A DNA stretch of 41,083 bases from Alphaproteobacteria bacterium. GTDB lineage: Bacteria; Pseudomonadota; Alphaproteobacteria; UBA2966. The number at the start of each line of letters is the position of its first letter. The first letter of the stretch is position 1. The notes below the pieces were generated by a model, which was not told the DNA's origin, did no database searches, and saw only the letters and a program-made list of their open reading frames with translations. The stretch spans positions 245,981 through 287,063 of the forward strand of contig JAGWAU010000005.1 in NCBI GenBank assembly GCA_021296255.1, written 5' to 3'. The translations under genes and the position numbers were made by a program. Below are positions 7,977 through 15,901 of this stretch, piece after piece.

Positions 7977-8828
7977 ATGCCGCTGCAGATCGAAGTCGTC
8001 GCGCTGGTTCTGATGGCGGCACTTCTGCATGCGTGCTGGAACGCGTGCGTCAAAGTCGGCGGCGACAGACTGGTGACCCTCGCGATCGTAAACGGAGTGG
8101 CCGGGCTCATCGGAGCCGTAGCGCTGCCCTTTGTCGGGATTCCCGAGCCGGGATGCTGGCCTTACCTGGCCGCGTCGGCCGTGCTTCACACGGCATACTA
8201 CTTCTTCCTTGTTCAGCAGTACCGTGTCGGCGATCTGAGCCACGTCTATCCTCTGGCGCGCGGTCTGTCGCCCCTGCTAGTCGCCGGCTCGGCCGCCCTT
8301 TTCGCGGGTGAGTTCCTGGCACCCCTCGCATGGGTCGGAGTGTGTGTCGCCAGCCTCGGGATCATCAGCCTCGCATTCGAAAGGGGACTGCCCTGGAGGA
8401 ATGATCCCCGCCCCGTCCTTTTCGCGACGGCGACGGCGATTTGCATCGCGGCCTATTCGGTCGTCGACGGGTTGGGCGTGCGTCTCGCGGGAAACGCGTT
8501 CGCCTACATCGCTTGGCTGTATCTTATCGACGGGATTCCCGTTGCGGTGTTTGCCCAGATCACCCGGCGCGGCCAAGTGCGCGCCTTGCTGAAGGCCGAG
8601 TTCCTGAAGGGCGTGACGGGAGGCACGCTTCAGATGATGGCCTACGGCACGGTGATCTGGGCGATGAGTGTCTCGGCGATGGGGGCGGTCTCCACGCTGC
8701 GCGAGACGAGCGTGATCTTCGCCGCGATGATCGGTGCGCTCGTTCTCGGCGAACGATTTGGCGGGAGGCGGATTGCGGCAGCGGTTCTCGTAGCCGCCGG
8801 CGTGATCGTGTTGAATTCAGCCCGGTAA
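7977..8828 (+). CDS. EamA/DMT-family transporter
   Basis: This is a 283-residue inner-membrane protein with about ten hydrophobic segments and the two-fold EamA repeat. The first helix starts at LQIEVVALVLMAALLHACWNA, and the second half ends TLRETSVIFAAMIGALVLGERFGGRR, a typical DMT/EamA motif. Members are usually exporters of amino acids or metabolites. ATG 7977 fits the first membrane helix. A GTG at 7920 overlaps the LivF stop and would add 19 polar residues. The immediate position after livF suggests cotranscription with the importer, perhaps as an overflow valve, but the substrate is unknown. Confidence 0.82.
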   Translation: MPLQIEVVALVLMAALLHACWNACVKVGGDRLVTLAIVNGVAGLIGAVALPFVGIPEPGCWPYLAASAVLHTAYYFFLVQQYRVGDLSHVYPLARGLSPLLVAGSAALFAGEFLAPLAWVGVCVASLGIISLAFERGLPWRNDPRPVLFATATAICIAAYSVVDGLGVRLAGNAFAYIAWLYLIDGIPVAVFAQITRRGQVRALLKAEFLKGVTGGTLQMMAYGTVIWAMSVSAMGAVSTLRETSVIFAAMIGALVLGERFGGRRIAAAVLVAAGVIVLNSAR

Positions 8829-8870
8829 CGGATGCCGGACCATGGCCGTTCGAGCCGGGCTTGAATCGCC

Positions 8871-9614
8871 CTAGCCGATCTCTCCGAGAACGGGAAAGAC
8901 CTCCAGAAGATGGAAGCCGAACGTCGACAGGGTATTGGTGAAAATAAGGATGCCCGTCAGTGCCAGCAGCGCGCCGGTGGCGACCTCGACCTTGCGGACG
9001 TGCCGCCGGAAGCGCCGCAGAAAATTCATGAAGGGATTGAGGCAGAGCGCGGCGATCATGAACGGTATCCCCAGCCCGAGTGCATAGACGGCGAGCAGGG
9101 ACACGCCATAGCCGAGGGAGTCGCGGCTGGCGGCGATGGTCAGGATCGTCGCAAGGATCGGGCCGACGCAGGGCGTCCAGCCGAACGCAAACGCGAGCCC
9201 GATGACGTAGGCGCCGATCAGTCCCGAGGGCCTCGCGGCCGGATTGAACCGGACCTCTCGATAGAGCAGGGGAATTCGCAGCAGGCCCATGAAATGCAGG
9301 CCGAAGAGCACGATGACGGCGCCCGCGACCTTGGCGACGATTTCGATGTACTCGAGGACCAGCCGATTGATGGCCGAGGCTGAAGCTCCCATCAGAACAA
9401 ACACGGTGGAGAACCCGAGAACGAACGCGAACGCCGCCAGCGCCACGGGGCGGCCCATGGACCGTTCGACCGCGCCATCCTCGAGGACCTGGTCGAGAGA
9501 CGTGCCCGCGACGAAGCACAGGTAGGCCGGCACCAGTGGCAGCACGCAGGGCGACAGGAAACTGACGATCCCCGCGCCGCCTGCCGCCGCGAATGTGATG
9601 TCAAGCGTGGCCAT
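8871..9614 (-). CDS. ccdA: CcdA/DsbD-type cytochrome c biogenesis thiol-disulfide transporter
   Basis: This is a 247-residue six-helix membrane protein that passes reducing equivalents from cytoplasmic thioredoxin to periplasmic thiol proteins, as in cytochrome c maturation. The diagnostic cysteines are present: Cys23 in SFLSPCVLPLVPAY and Cys149 in FAFGWTPCVGPIL. ATG 9614 gives the expected N-terminus. The family length is about 220-250 residues. It stands alone, convergent with the EamA gene, with only 42 bp between the two stops. No thioredoxin-like partner is next to it. Confidence 0.9.
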   Translation of the reverse strand: MATLDITFAAAGGAGIVSFLSPCVLPLVPAYLCFVAGTSLDQVLEDGAVERSMGRPVALAAFAFVLGFSTVFVLMGASASAINRLVLEYIEIVAKVAGAVIVLFGLHFMGLLRIPLLYREVRFNPAARPSGLIGAYVIGLAFAFGWTPCVGPILATILTIAASRDSLGYGVSLLAVYALGLGIPFMIAALCLNPFMNFLRRFRRHVRKVEVATGALLALTGILIFTNTLSTFGFHLLEVFPVLGEIG

Positions 9615-9946
9615 CGGCGTAAGTTTGTTCGCTTGAGCCGCTGGTTGGTCTGCCCGGGGCCATCATATGGTTCATGCGCCCCATGCGAGCCAATCACAAT
9701 ATCGTGGCCGCGGCGACGCTCAGGCTCGGTCCGTATCCAACCTCTCATCGGAAGCGGACCGCCTGATGGCGGCAAGCCGAACCATACACGCACTTCAGAT
9801 TGCTGGAGAAGAAAGTATTTGCGTCTCGCCTCTTGAAAGACCGGTCGCCGAGTGTCTCATCCGCCGCATTCGCCCGCACGGCCCATAAATGGCTCCTCCA
9901 TTATCGCGCCGGCGGGCGAATGGGAAACTCCCTGCCGCGAATCGGT
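9615..9946. other. Intergenic region without a gene
   Basis: These 332 bases lie between the start of ccdA and the stop of the DmdA-like gene, both leftward. I find no supportable ORF, tRNA or strong terminator. A leftward GGAGGAG followed by ATG near 9887 opens only about nine codons. The ccdA promoter presumably lies here, but I could not assign hexamers confidently. Confidence 0.4.
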
Positions 9947-11113
9947 TCAATCGGCGGAAAGGCCTTGACTGGGCATGGTCTTCTTGGGATCGAAGAAGGG
10001 CAGCGCCGCCGTCTGACCCATGGCGGTACCGGTCAACGTGCGGACTTCGAGCTTGTTGCCGGGGGCGGCGAATTCGATCGGTACCCAGACATAACCGATG
10101 TTCCGTTCCATGCGCGGCGACCAGACGATCGTAGTGACGCGGCCGGTCTCCTCGCCGTCTCTGAAGGCAGGTGCCGCGTCCGGCAATCCCCGGACCGGTT
10201 CGTCGTTGTCGAGTATGAAGCCGACCAGCTTCCGGCTCACGCCCTCGGCCTTGATCCGCATCAGCGCTTCCTTGCCGATGTAGTCCGCGTCCTGGTCTTC
10301 CACCAGCCGTTCGAGCCCCATGACCTCGAACGGATTGTTCTCGATGGTTATGTCGGCGCCGTAACGGACCATTCCGGCCTCGATGCGGCGGATCTGCGAA
10401 GGCGCGATCGGTCGGATGCGATACGGCTCGCCCGCTTCCATGATCCGCTCCCATAGCTCCTCGCCGCGGCTCGGGTCGCGGAGATAGATCTCGAACCCGA
10501 TCTCGGCACTCCAGCCGGTACGACTGATGACCACCGGAATCCCGTCGAGGTCGGTCTCCATGGTCCAGTAGTAGCGGATGTTCATGACCGAATCGCCGAA
10601 CAGGTGGGTCATCACGTCCTTGGACTTCGGACCCTGCACCTGGACCGGGTAGACCTCGGGTTCGCGAACCTTCACGTCGAGTCCCGAACTCACCGAATAG
10701 CCGCGCGCCCACAGGCCGGCATCGGAATCGGAAAGCGCCAGCCACCACTGGTTCTCGCCCAGCCGCAGCAGCACGGGTTCGTTGACGATGCCGCCGTCCT
10801 CGGCGGTGATCAGCACGTACTTGCCCTGCCCGACCGCGCATTTGGTCAGATCTCGAGGCGTCAGCCGGTTGGTGAATTCGGACGCATCCGGCCCCGTGAC
10901 CTCGACGATGCGCTCGACGCTTACGTCCCACAGCGTGACGTCATTGGTCAGACTTCGGTATTCCTCGACCGGATCGTCGTAGTAGTCCGGAAGGTACATG
11001 TGATTGTAGATGCCCCAGGACTTGCACCCGGCCCGGCGCGTGGCCTCGAAAAAGGGCGACTTGCGATAGCGGGGGCCGAAGCGGAATTCGGCCATCGTTG
11101 CGATCTCGTTCAT
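9947..11113 (-). CDS. DMSP demethylase-like / GcvT-family tetrahydrofolate methyltransferase
   Basis: This is a 388-residue GcvT-fold protein with the folate-binding aminomethyltransferase domain and a C-terminal barrel. Segments KSPFFEATRRAG (about 18-29), YNHMYLP (36-42), LWDVSVERIVEVTGPDA (61-77) and LTPRDL (84-89) closely resemble dimethylsulfoniopropionate demethylase DmdA, which moves a methyl group to tetrahydrofolate. Many DmdA-like relatives are not proven DMSP enzymes, so the substrate may instead be a glycine-betaine-like methyl donor. ATG 11113 was chosen because GAGGGAG lies about 9 bases upstream; a longer frame to 11182 adds poorly conserved residues. It is preceded by the repeat array at 11178-11302 and lies downstream of a DMGDH-like gene on the same strand. 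Confidence 0.8.
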   Translation of the reverse strand: MNEIATMAEFRFGPRYRKSPFFEATRRAGCKSWGIYNHMYLPDYYDDPVEEYRSLTNDVTLWDVSVERIVEVTGPDASEFTNRLTPRDLTKCAVGQGKYVLITAEDGGIVNEPVLLRLGENQWWLALSDSDAGLWARGYSVSSGLDVKVREPEVYPVQVQGPKSKDVMTHLFGDSVMNIRYYWTMETDLDGIPVVISRTGWSAEIGFEIYLRDPSRGEELWERIMEAGEPYRIRPIAPSQIRRIEAGMVRYGADITIENNPFEVMGLERLVEDQDADYIGKEALMRIKAEGVSRKLVGFILDNDEPVRGLPDAAPAFRDGEETGRVTTIVWSPRMERNIGYVWVPIEFAAPGNKLEVRTLTGTAMGQTAALPFFDPKKTMPSQGLSAD

Positions 11114-11177
11114 TCCGGGATACTCCCTCGCGATCGATCTTCGTGTGACGCGATCTTCGTGGGGAGAATCAATCACC

Positions 11178-11279
11178 GTCAATACAAATTCTTTCCCCCG
11201 TCAAAACAATTCTGTCTCTGACAAAACAAAACTGTCGCGGACAAAACAAATCTGTCGCAGACGAAACAAATCGGGAAAT
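11178..11279 (-). repeat. Tandem 20-bp repeat array, likely operator cluster
   Basis: Four copies with an exact 20-bp period start at 11200, 11220, 11240 and 11260; a degenerate 22-bp copy occupies 11178-11199. The shared core is GACAAAACAAATCT on the plus strand. Junctions between copies create dyads TGTC-N3-GACA (TGTCTCTGACA, TGTCGCGGACA, TGTCGCAGACG). The array ends where a leftward TTGAC hexamer could form the -35 of the DmdA-like gene. The 20-bp period equals about two helical turns, so bound dimers would line up on one DNA face. The regulator is not identified. Confidence 0.75.
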
Positions 11280-11302
11280 GATCGCATCTAAATGATTGCA
11301 TC
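11276..11302. repeat. Tandem 14-bp repeat, two copies
   Basis: AAATGATCGCATC (11276-11288) and AAATGATTGCATC (11290-11302) differ at one base and are separated by one T, giving a 14-bp period. They abut the 20-bp array but share no sequence with it. This could be a second regulator site upstream of the DmdA-like gene. Beyond it, 11303-11407 holds no gene. Confidence 0.6.
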
Positions 11303-11407
11303 CGTCGAGTACGGTTCACGCGGCGGACCATTCCCGCGCCAACACCGTCGCCGGTCGCAATGACGGGAGAGGACGGTGATATCCTCGCCGGCTCGAGGCG
11401 AGCCCGC

Positions 11408-13822
11408 CTACGCTCTCAGCCGCTGGTTCAGGGGATCGTACAGTGGCTCGTCGAGCACCCTTGCAGCACATCGGCGGCCCAGGATCGCGACTTCGAGTTC
11501 GGTGCCGGGCTCCGAGCGGTCCGGTTCGACGAAAGCGAATGCGATGCTTTGGCCTACCGTGTGCCCGTAGGCGCCGCTGGTCGTGAGGCCCACGACGCGG
11601 CCGTTCGCGTAGACCGGCTCGTTCCCGTGGGCGTCGGCATCCGCGGCGTCCACGGAGAGGTATACCAGGCGGGTGTCCACGCCCTTGCCGGCGCGCTCGG
11701 CGACCGCGTCCCTGCCGATGAACGGGCTGTTCAGGTCGACGAACCGGTCCAGACCGCATTCCAACGGCGTGATCTCGGTCGTCAACTCCAGCCCCCAGGC
11801 CTGGTAGGCTTTCTCCATACGAAGGGAGTTGACGGCGTACAAGCCAAAGTCGGCGATGCCGTACTCTTCGCCCGCAGCCATTACGGCGTCATAGAGTGCT
11901 TCCATGCGGGCCATCGGATGGTGAAGTTCCCAACCGAGTTCGCCCGCATAGGAGACCCTGAGTGCCCGGACCGGGACTCCCGCGGTCTCGATCTCGCGCG
12001 CCGACAACCATGGAAAGGCCTCGTTGTCGAGTTCCGCGTCGGTCAGCTTGGCCAGCAACTCTCTCGAACGTGGGCCGCTTACCAGCAAGACGGCGTAATC
12101 GCCGGTGACGTCCTCCACCGTGACGTCCTCGGCTTCGTCCTTGTGCTGCACCAGCCAATCGTAGTCATGGATTTGAGCGACAGCGGCCGAAAGGAGGTAG
12201 AAGCGGCTCTCGTCCAACCGGGTCACCGTGAACTCGCACTCGATGCCGCCGAGCTCGGTAAGCGCATGCGCGAGGGCTATACGGCCGTTCCGCTGCGGCA
12301 CGCGATTGGCGATGATGCGGTCGAGGAAAGCGGCCGCATCGCGACCGGTGATGTCGAACTTGGCGAAGCTCGACAGGTCCAGCACGCCCACGCGCTCGCG
12401 CACGGCCCGGCATTCCTCGGCCACCGGCGCGAACCAGTTCGTGCGGCGAAAGCTGTAGCGCTCCTCGACGCCGGCGGCGGCGAACCATTTCGCCCGCTCC
12501 CAGCCGAACGTCTCGGCGAACACGGCGCCGCGCGCCGCGAGCTTGCCGTATATCGGCGTGGTCTTCACCGGCCGGCCCGGCTCACGGAACTCACCCGGAA
12601 AGTGCACCTGGTACATGTGATGATACTCGTCCACGGCCTTGGACACGCTGTAGCCGCCGCTTGCCCATTTGCCGAATCGCCTGGTCTCCATTTCGCGGAC
12701 GTTGATCTCGGTTTGGCCGTGGACCATCCACTGCGCCAGATATTTCCCGGCGCCGGGGCCCTGGGTAATGCCGATACCGGCGCCGCAGCACATCCAAAAG
12801 TTCGGCAATCCCGAGGCCGGACCGATCAGGAACCCGCCGTCCGGCGTATGGGTGATGGGTCCGCTGACGACCCGCTTGATGCCGGCGTTCTCGAACACCG
12901 GAATGCGCTTGGCCGCGAGTTCCAGCCACGGAACCAGACGGTCGATATCCGGCGGCAGCAGTTCGGTATCGAACGACCAGTCGATCCCCTCGAGCGCCCA
13001 GGGCTGAGCGCCGTCGGTCTCGTAGGGGCCGATGATCAGACCCTGCTGCTCCTGGCGGTAGTAGCACGAGGCCCGCGGGTCGCGAACCACCGGCGGCTCC
13101 CTGTCCAGGGCCGACACGGCGTCGAGATTCTCTGTCACCAGGTACTGATGAACCATGTTGACGATCGGGACCTCGAGACCGACCATGGCTCCGACCTGGG
13201 ATGAGAAACCGCCAGCGGCGTTGACCACATGCTCGGCGACGATGGTGCCGTGCTCGGTGACCACGTCCCAATTCCCGTCGGCCCGCCGGCCGATGTCGAC
13301 GACTCGATTGTGGAGGTAGATCTCTGCTCCTCCCGCGCGCGCGCCGGCCGCCATCGCCATCGTGCTGCTGGCGGGGTCCGTATGACCGTCATCGGGGGTG
13401 TAGGCGCCGAGCACGACACCGTCTGTATCCAGCAGCGGGTGGAGGTCGGCGATCTCGGACGGCCCGATCAGATGACACTCCGCGCCGACACAGCGCAGCA
13501 CCCCCTGGACGTAATGAAACCAATCCGCCTCGTCCCGGTTGGTCGCCAGGCGGACCGAGCCGCAGCCGTGCCAGCCGGTCGCCTGTCCGGTCTCCGCCTC
13601 GAGCCGTTGGAACAGTCGGGAGCCGTAGCAGTGAACCTTGGCCATGTTGAGACTGGCGATGAAATGCGGGATCAGTCCGGCCGCGTGCCACGTGGAGCCG
13701 GAGGTGAGTTCGCCCTTCTCCACCAGGGCCACGTCCGACCACCCCTCCTTGGTCAGGTGATAGAGGAGTCCGACCCCCATGACGCCGCCGCCGACAACGA
13801 CGACACGCGCGTGAGTCTTCAT
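11408..13822 (-). CDS. FAD-dependent dimethylglycine/sarcosine dehydrogenase-like protein (DAO-GcvT fusion)
   Basis: This is an 804-residue two-part enzyme. The N-terminal D-amino-acid-oxidase-type domain (about 1-370) has the dinucleotide motif GGGVMG at 11-16. It also has the TSGSTWHAAGL segment, whose His46 matches the covalent-FAD histidine of mammalian DMGDH/SARDH. A linking FAO domain follows, then GcvT and GcvT C-terminal domains (about 430-800) that in the family pass the oxidised methyl group to tetrahydrofolate. Likely substrates are N-methylated glycines. ATG 13822 was chosen from the conserved start MKTHARVVVVGGG; no good ribosome-binding site precedes it. A 41-codon ORF ending in ATGA overlap may drive its translation. 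The same frame is open to 13990 but reads as non-conserved. Confidence 0.88.
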   Translation of the reverse strand: MKTHARVVVVGGGVMGVGLLYHLTKEGWSDVALVEKGELTSGSTWHAAGLIPHFIASLNMAKVHCYGSRLFQRLEAETGQATGWHGCGSVRLATNRDEADWFHYVQGVLRCVGAECHLIGPSEIADLHPLLDTDGVVLGAYTPDDGHTDPASSTMAMAAGARAGGAEIYLHNRVVDIGRRADGNWDVVTEHGTIVAEHVVNAAGGFSSQVGAMVGLEVPIVNMVHQYLVTENLDAVSALDREPPVVRDPRASCYYRQEQQGLIIGPYETDGAQPWALEGIDWSFDTELLPPDIDRLVPWLELAAKRIPVFENAGIKRVVSGPITHTPDGGFLIGPASGLPNFWMCCGAGIGITQGPGAGKYLAQWMVHGQTEINVREMETRRFGKWASGGYSVSKAVDEYHHMYQVHFPGEFREPGRPVKTTPIYGKLAARGAVFAETFGWERAKWFAAAGVEERYSFRRTNWFAPVAEECRAVRERVGVLDLSSFAKFDITGRDAAAFLDRIIANRVPQRNGRIALAHALTELGGIECEFTVTRLDESRFYLLSAAVAQIHDYDWLVQHKDEAEDVTVEDVTGDYAVLLVSGPRSRELLAKLTDAELDNEAFPWLSAREIETAGVPVRALRVSYAGELGWELHHPMARMEALYDAVMAAGEEYGIADFGLYAVNSLRMEKAYQAWGLELTTEITPLECGLDRFVDLNSPFIGRDAVAERAGKGVDTRLVYLSVDAADADAHGNEPVYANGRVVGLTTSGAYGHTVGQSIAFAFVEPDRSEPGTELEVAILGRRCAARVLDEPLYDPLNQRLRA

Positions 13823-13944
13823 CGGCCGTGTCGCAAGCGCGGCGGTCGGTCTTGCACTTTCTGCGCCCGCCCCGCCGACGCCGCAGCCGGAGGACGGGGC
13901 GCCGGCAGCGGCGTCGACCTGACATGCTTTGCGGTCTTCAACAC
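13819..13944 (-). CDS. Possible 41-residue coupled leader ORF
   Basis: A GTG at 13944 is preceded by GGAGG with a 5-base spacer. It opens 41 codons (begins MLKTAKHVRSTPLPAPRPP, basic and Pro/Ala-rich), and its TGA overlaps the ATG of the flavoprotein gene (ATGA). The flavoprotein itself lacks a ribosome-binding site, so translation through this ORF could load its start codon. I do not recognise the peptide, and high GC makes chance ORFs common. Confidence 0.35.
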   Translation of the reverse strand: MLKTAKHVRSTPLPAPRPPAAASAGRAQKVQDRPPRLRHGR

Positions 13945-14091
13945 CGGAACCTCCCTCCACCACGCTTTCTCGAACGGAGTCAACAAGCATTTTATCCGGT
14001 ATTGCCGCGTTAAAATAGGCTCGGCCCGTCGCTAGTTTTTGCGCGGAAGGACCACCTCGACGTTAAGCAGTTCCGGGGTCTGGAGGTCGAC

Positions 14092-15798
14092 ATGATCCGA
14101 TACGGACCGGTGATACGAGGTCAAAACCTCTACCGGATCGACATCAATCTTCGGCGGGCGATCGGGCGTTTCGCCGGTGGCTTGGAGGAACGGTTCGGAA
14201 CGGTTCTGACCGGGTTCGGCGCCTGGGTCGGCGGTCCCGCGGACGCGGAGGCCGAACATACCGACCGCTTCGCGCCGCCGCGTCTGGAGGCGTACGACGG
14301 CAACGGATCTCTGGTGAATCGGATCGTTCACAATCCGGCCTGGGAGAAGACCAGCCGCGAAGTCTATGAACACGGCATCGTCGGGCTGAACTACGGCGAC
14401 GACCCGGCACCGTTCCTGATCACCTTCGTCATGGGTTACCTGCTCTCGCAGACGAACGTGTCTCTGCACTGCCCGGTGACGATGACCGGCGCCGTTGCCT
14501 ACGTCCTCGACCGATTCGGACCGGAGGAACTGCGGGCGCGCATGGTGCCCGACCTCACGCGGACCGACGGCGGCGCCCTGACCGGCGGCACCTGGGTGAC
14601 CGAGCGCCATGGCGGCAGTGACGTCGGCGCGACCCGTACGGTGGCGTGCCGTGACGGAGACGCATTCCGTCTCGACGGCCTCAAGTGGTTCACGTCGAAC
14701 GCAAACGGTGGGCTGGCGCTGGCCACGGCCCGCCCGGTCGACGCTCCGGAGGGAACCAAGGGACTCGGCCTTTACCTCGTGCCCACGCGCCTGGAGGACG
14801 GCCGCCCCAATCCGATGAGGATACGCCGCCTCAAGGAGAAACTCGGCACCGTCGGCGTGCCTACGGGCGAAATCGATTTGCAGGGCACGCTGGCCCATGA
14901 GGTCGCCCCGCCCCCCGACGGCTTCAAGCTGATGATGGAGGCGCTGGAGTTCAGCCGCCTGCACAACTCGATGGCGTCGGTCGGCCTGCAGCGGCGCGCG
15001 TTTCTCGAGGCCATGGCGTTTGCCTGTGGTCGCGAAGCCTTCGGTCGGGTCATCACCGAATACGCGACGGTCCAGGACGAGATCCTGCGAATACTGATCC
15101 CTCTGGAAGCGGGCCTGGCGCTGGCATTGGAAGCGGCGAATGCATTCGACGACGCCAACGCCCTGCCCATCGACGATGCCACGCGCCGTCCCTGGATGCG
15201 GCTGATCACGGCGCTGGCGAAATTCCAGACGGCGGAGGACGCGGTTGCCGCCACCAGGCGCGCCATCGAGATCATCGGCGGCAACGGCTATACCTATGAT
15301 TTCGTCACACCCCGCCTGCTGCGGGACGCGCAGGTGACAACCGTCTGGGAGGGACCGGCGAACGTCCAGGCGCTCGAGGTCCTGCGACTTCTCGGGAATC
15401 GGTACCCCGGATTCGCCGCGTTCGTGACTCGGATCGAGGGCATCACTGACGCCGCCACGCCTCAATTGAGCGATGTCGGCAGAACGGTAGGCGGAGCTCT
15501 CGACGATTGCCGGGATGCCGTCGACTACGTCTCCGCGGACGGCAAGGAAGGGGAAAGGCACGCCCGGCGCTTGATGTCGCTTCTCGCCGACACCATGTCT
15601 CTGGCGCTTCTTCTGGAAGAAGCAAGCCGAGACCTCGCGGAAGGCGACGCGCGAAAGGCCGTCGTCGCCCGGCTTTATGCCACGCAGCGCTTCGACGTTC
15701 GGCCGCGGCGGGGCATCGGCCCGGGAAACGATCTCGGCCGGCGGCAGTTCGCGCCACTGGTGGCCTACGGTCAGGTTTCCGCGGCCGACGCGATGTGA
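14092..15798 (+). CDS. Acyl-CoA dehydrogenase, AidB-like
   Basis: This is a 568-residue flavoprotein of the acyl-CoA dehydrogenase superfamily, longer than the usual 380 because of an AidB-like N-terminal region (RLEAYDGNGSLVNRIVHNPAWE, about 66-87). The FAD/substrate core shows LTGGTWVTERHGGSDVGATRT (about 163-183) and LDGLKWFTSNA. The C-terminal helical part has IEIIGGNGYTYDF and TTVWEGPANVQALEVLR, where the Glu of WEG corresponds to the family's base position. ATG 14092 follows TGGAGGTCGAC, a good ribosome-binding site. It opens a rightward string of eight catabolic genes and is divergent from the DMGDH-like gene. Homologues oxidise acyl-CoAs or act in alkylation protection; the context favours acyl-CoA oxidation. 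Confidence 0.87.
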   Translation: MIRYGPVIRGQNLYRIDINLRRAIGRFAGGLEERFGTVLTGFGAWVGGPADAEAEHTDRFAPPRLEAYDGNGSLVNRIVHNPAWEKTSREVYEHGIVGLNYGDDPAPFLITFVMGYLLSQTNVSLHCPVTMTGAVAYVLDRFGPEELRARMVPDLTRTDGGALTGGTWVTERHGGSDVGATRTVACRDGDAFRLDGLKWFTSNANGGLALATARPVDAPEGTKGLGLYLVPTRLEDGRPNPMRIRRLKEKLGTVGVPTGEIDLQGTLAHEVAPPPDGFKLMMEALEFSRLHNSMASVGLQRRAFLEAMAFACGREAFGRVITEYATVQDEILRILIPLEAGLALALEAANAFDDANALPIDDATRRPWMRLITALAKFQTAEDAVAATRRAIEIIGGNGYTYDFVTPRLLRDAQVTTVWEGPANVQALEVLRLLGNRYPGFAAFVTRIEGITDAATPQLSDVGRTVGGALDDCRDAVDYVSADGKEGERHARRLMSLLADTMSLALLLEEASRDLAEGDARKAVVARLYATQRFDVRPRRGIGPGNDLGRRQFAPLVAYGQVSAADAM

Positions 15799-15901
15799 TC
15801 CCCGGGAGTCGCCGGCCGCAAACGCACATGATACAGGTTGTCGATGGGGACTCCGGGTGCCCCACGTGAGCCGAGTTTTCGCAACGGGAGGACGATGACA
15901 A

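Noticed and set aside
11178..11302. CRISPR array
   Set aside because: The repeats are directly adjacent with no unique spacers of 30 bp or more, only 14- and 20-bp periods, and no cas genes are present.
11178..11302. Plasmid-type iteron origin
   Set aside because: Tandem 20-bp repeats resemble iterons, but there is no rep gene, DnaA-box cluster or partition gene in the window, and the array sits in a promoter position.
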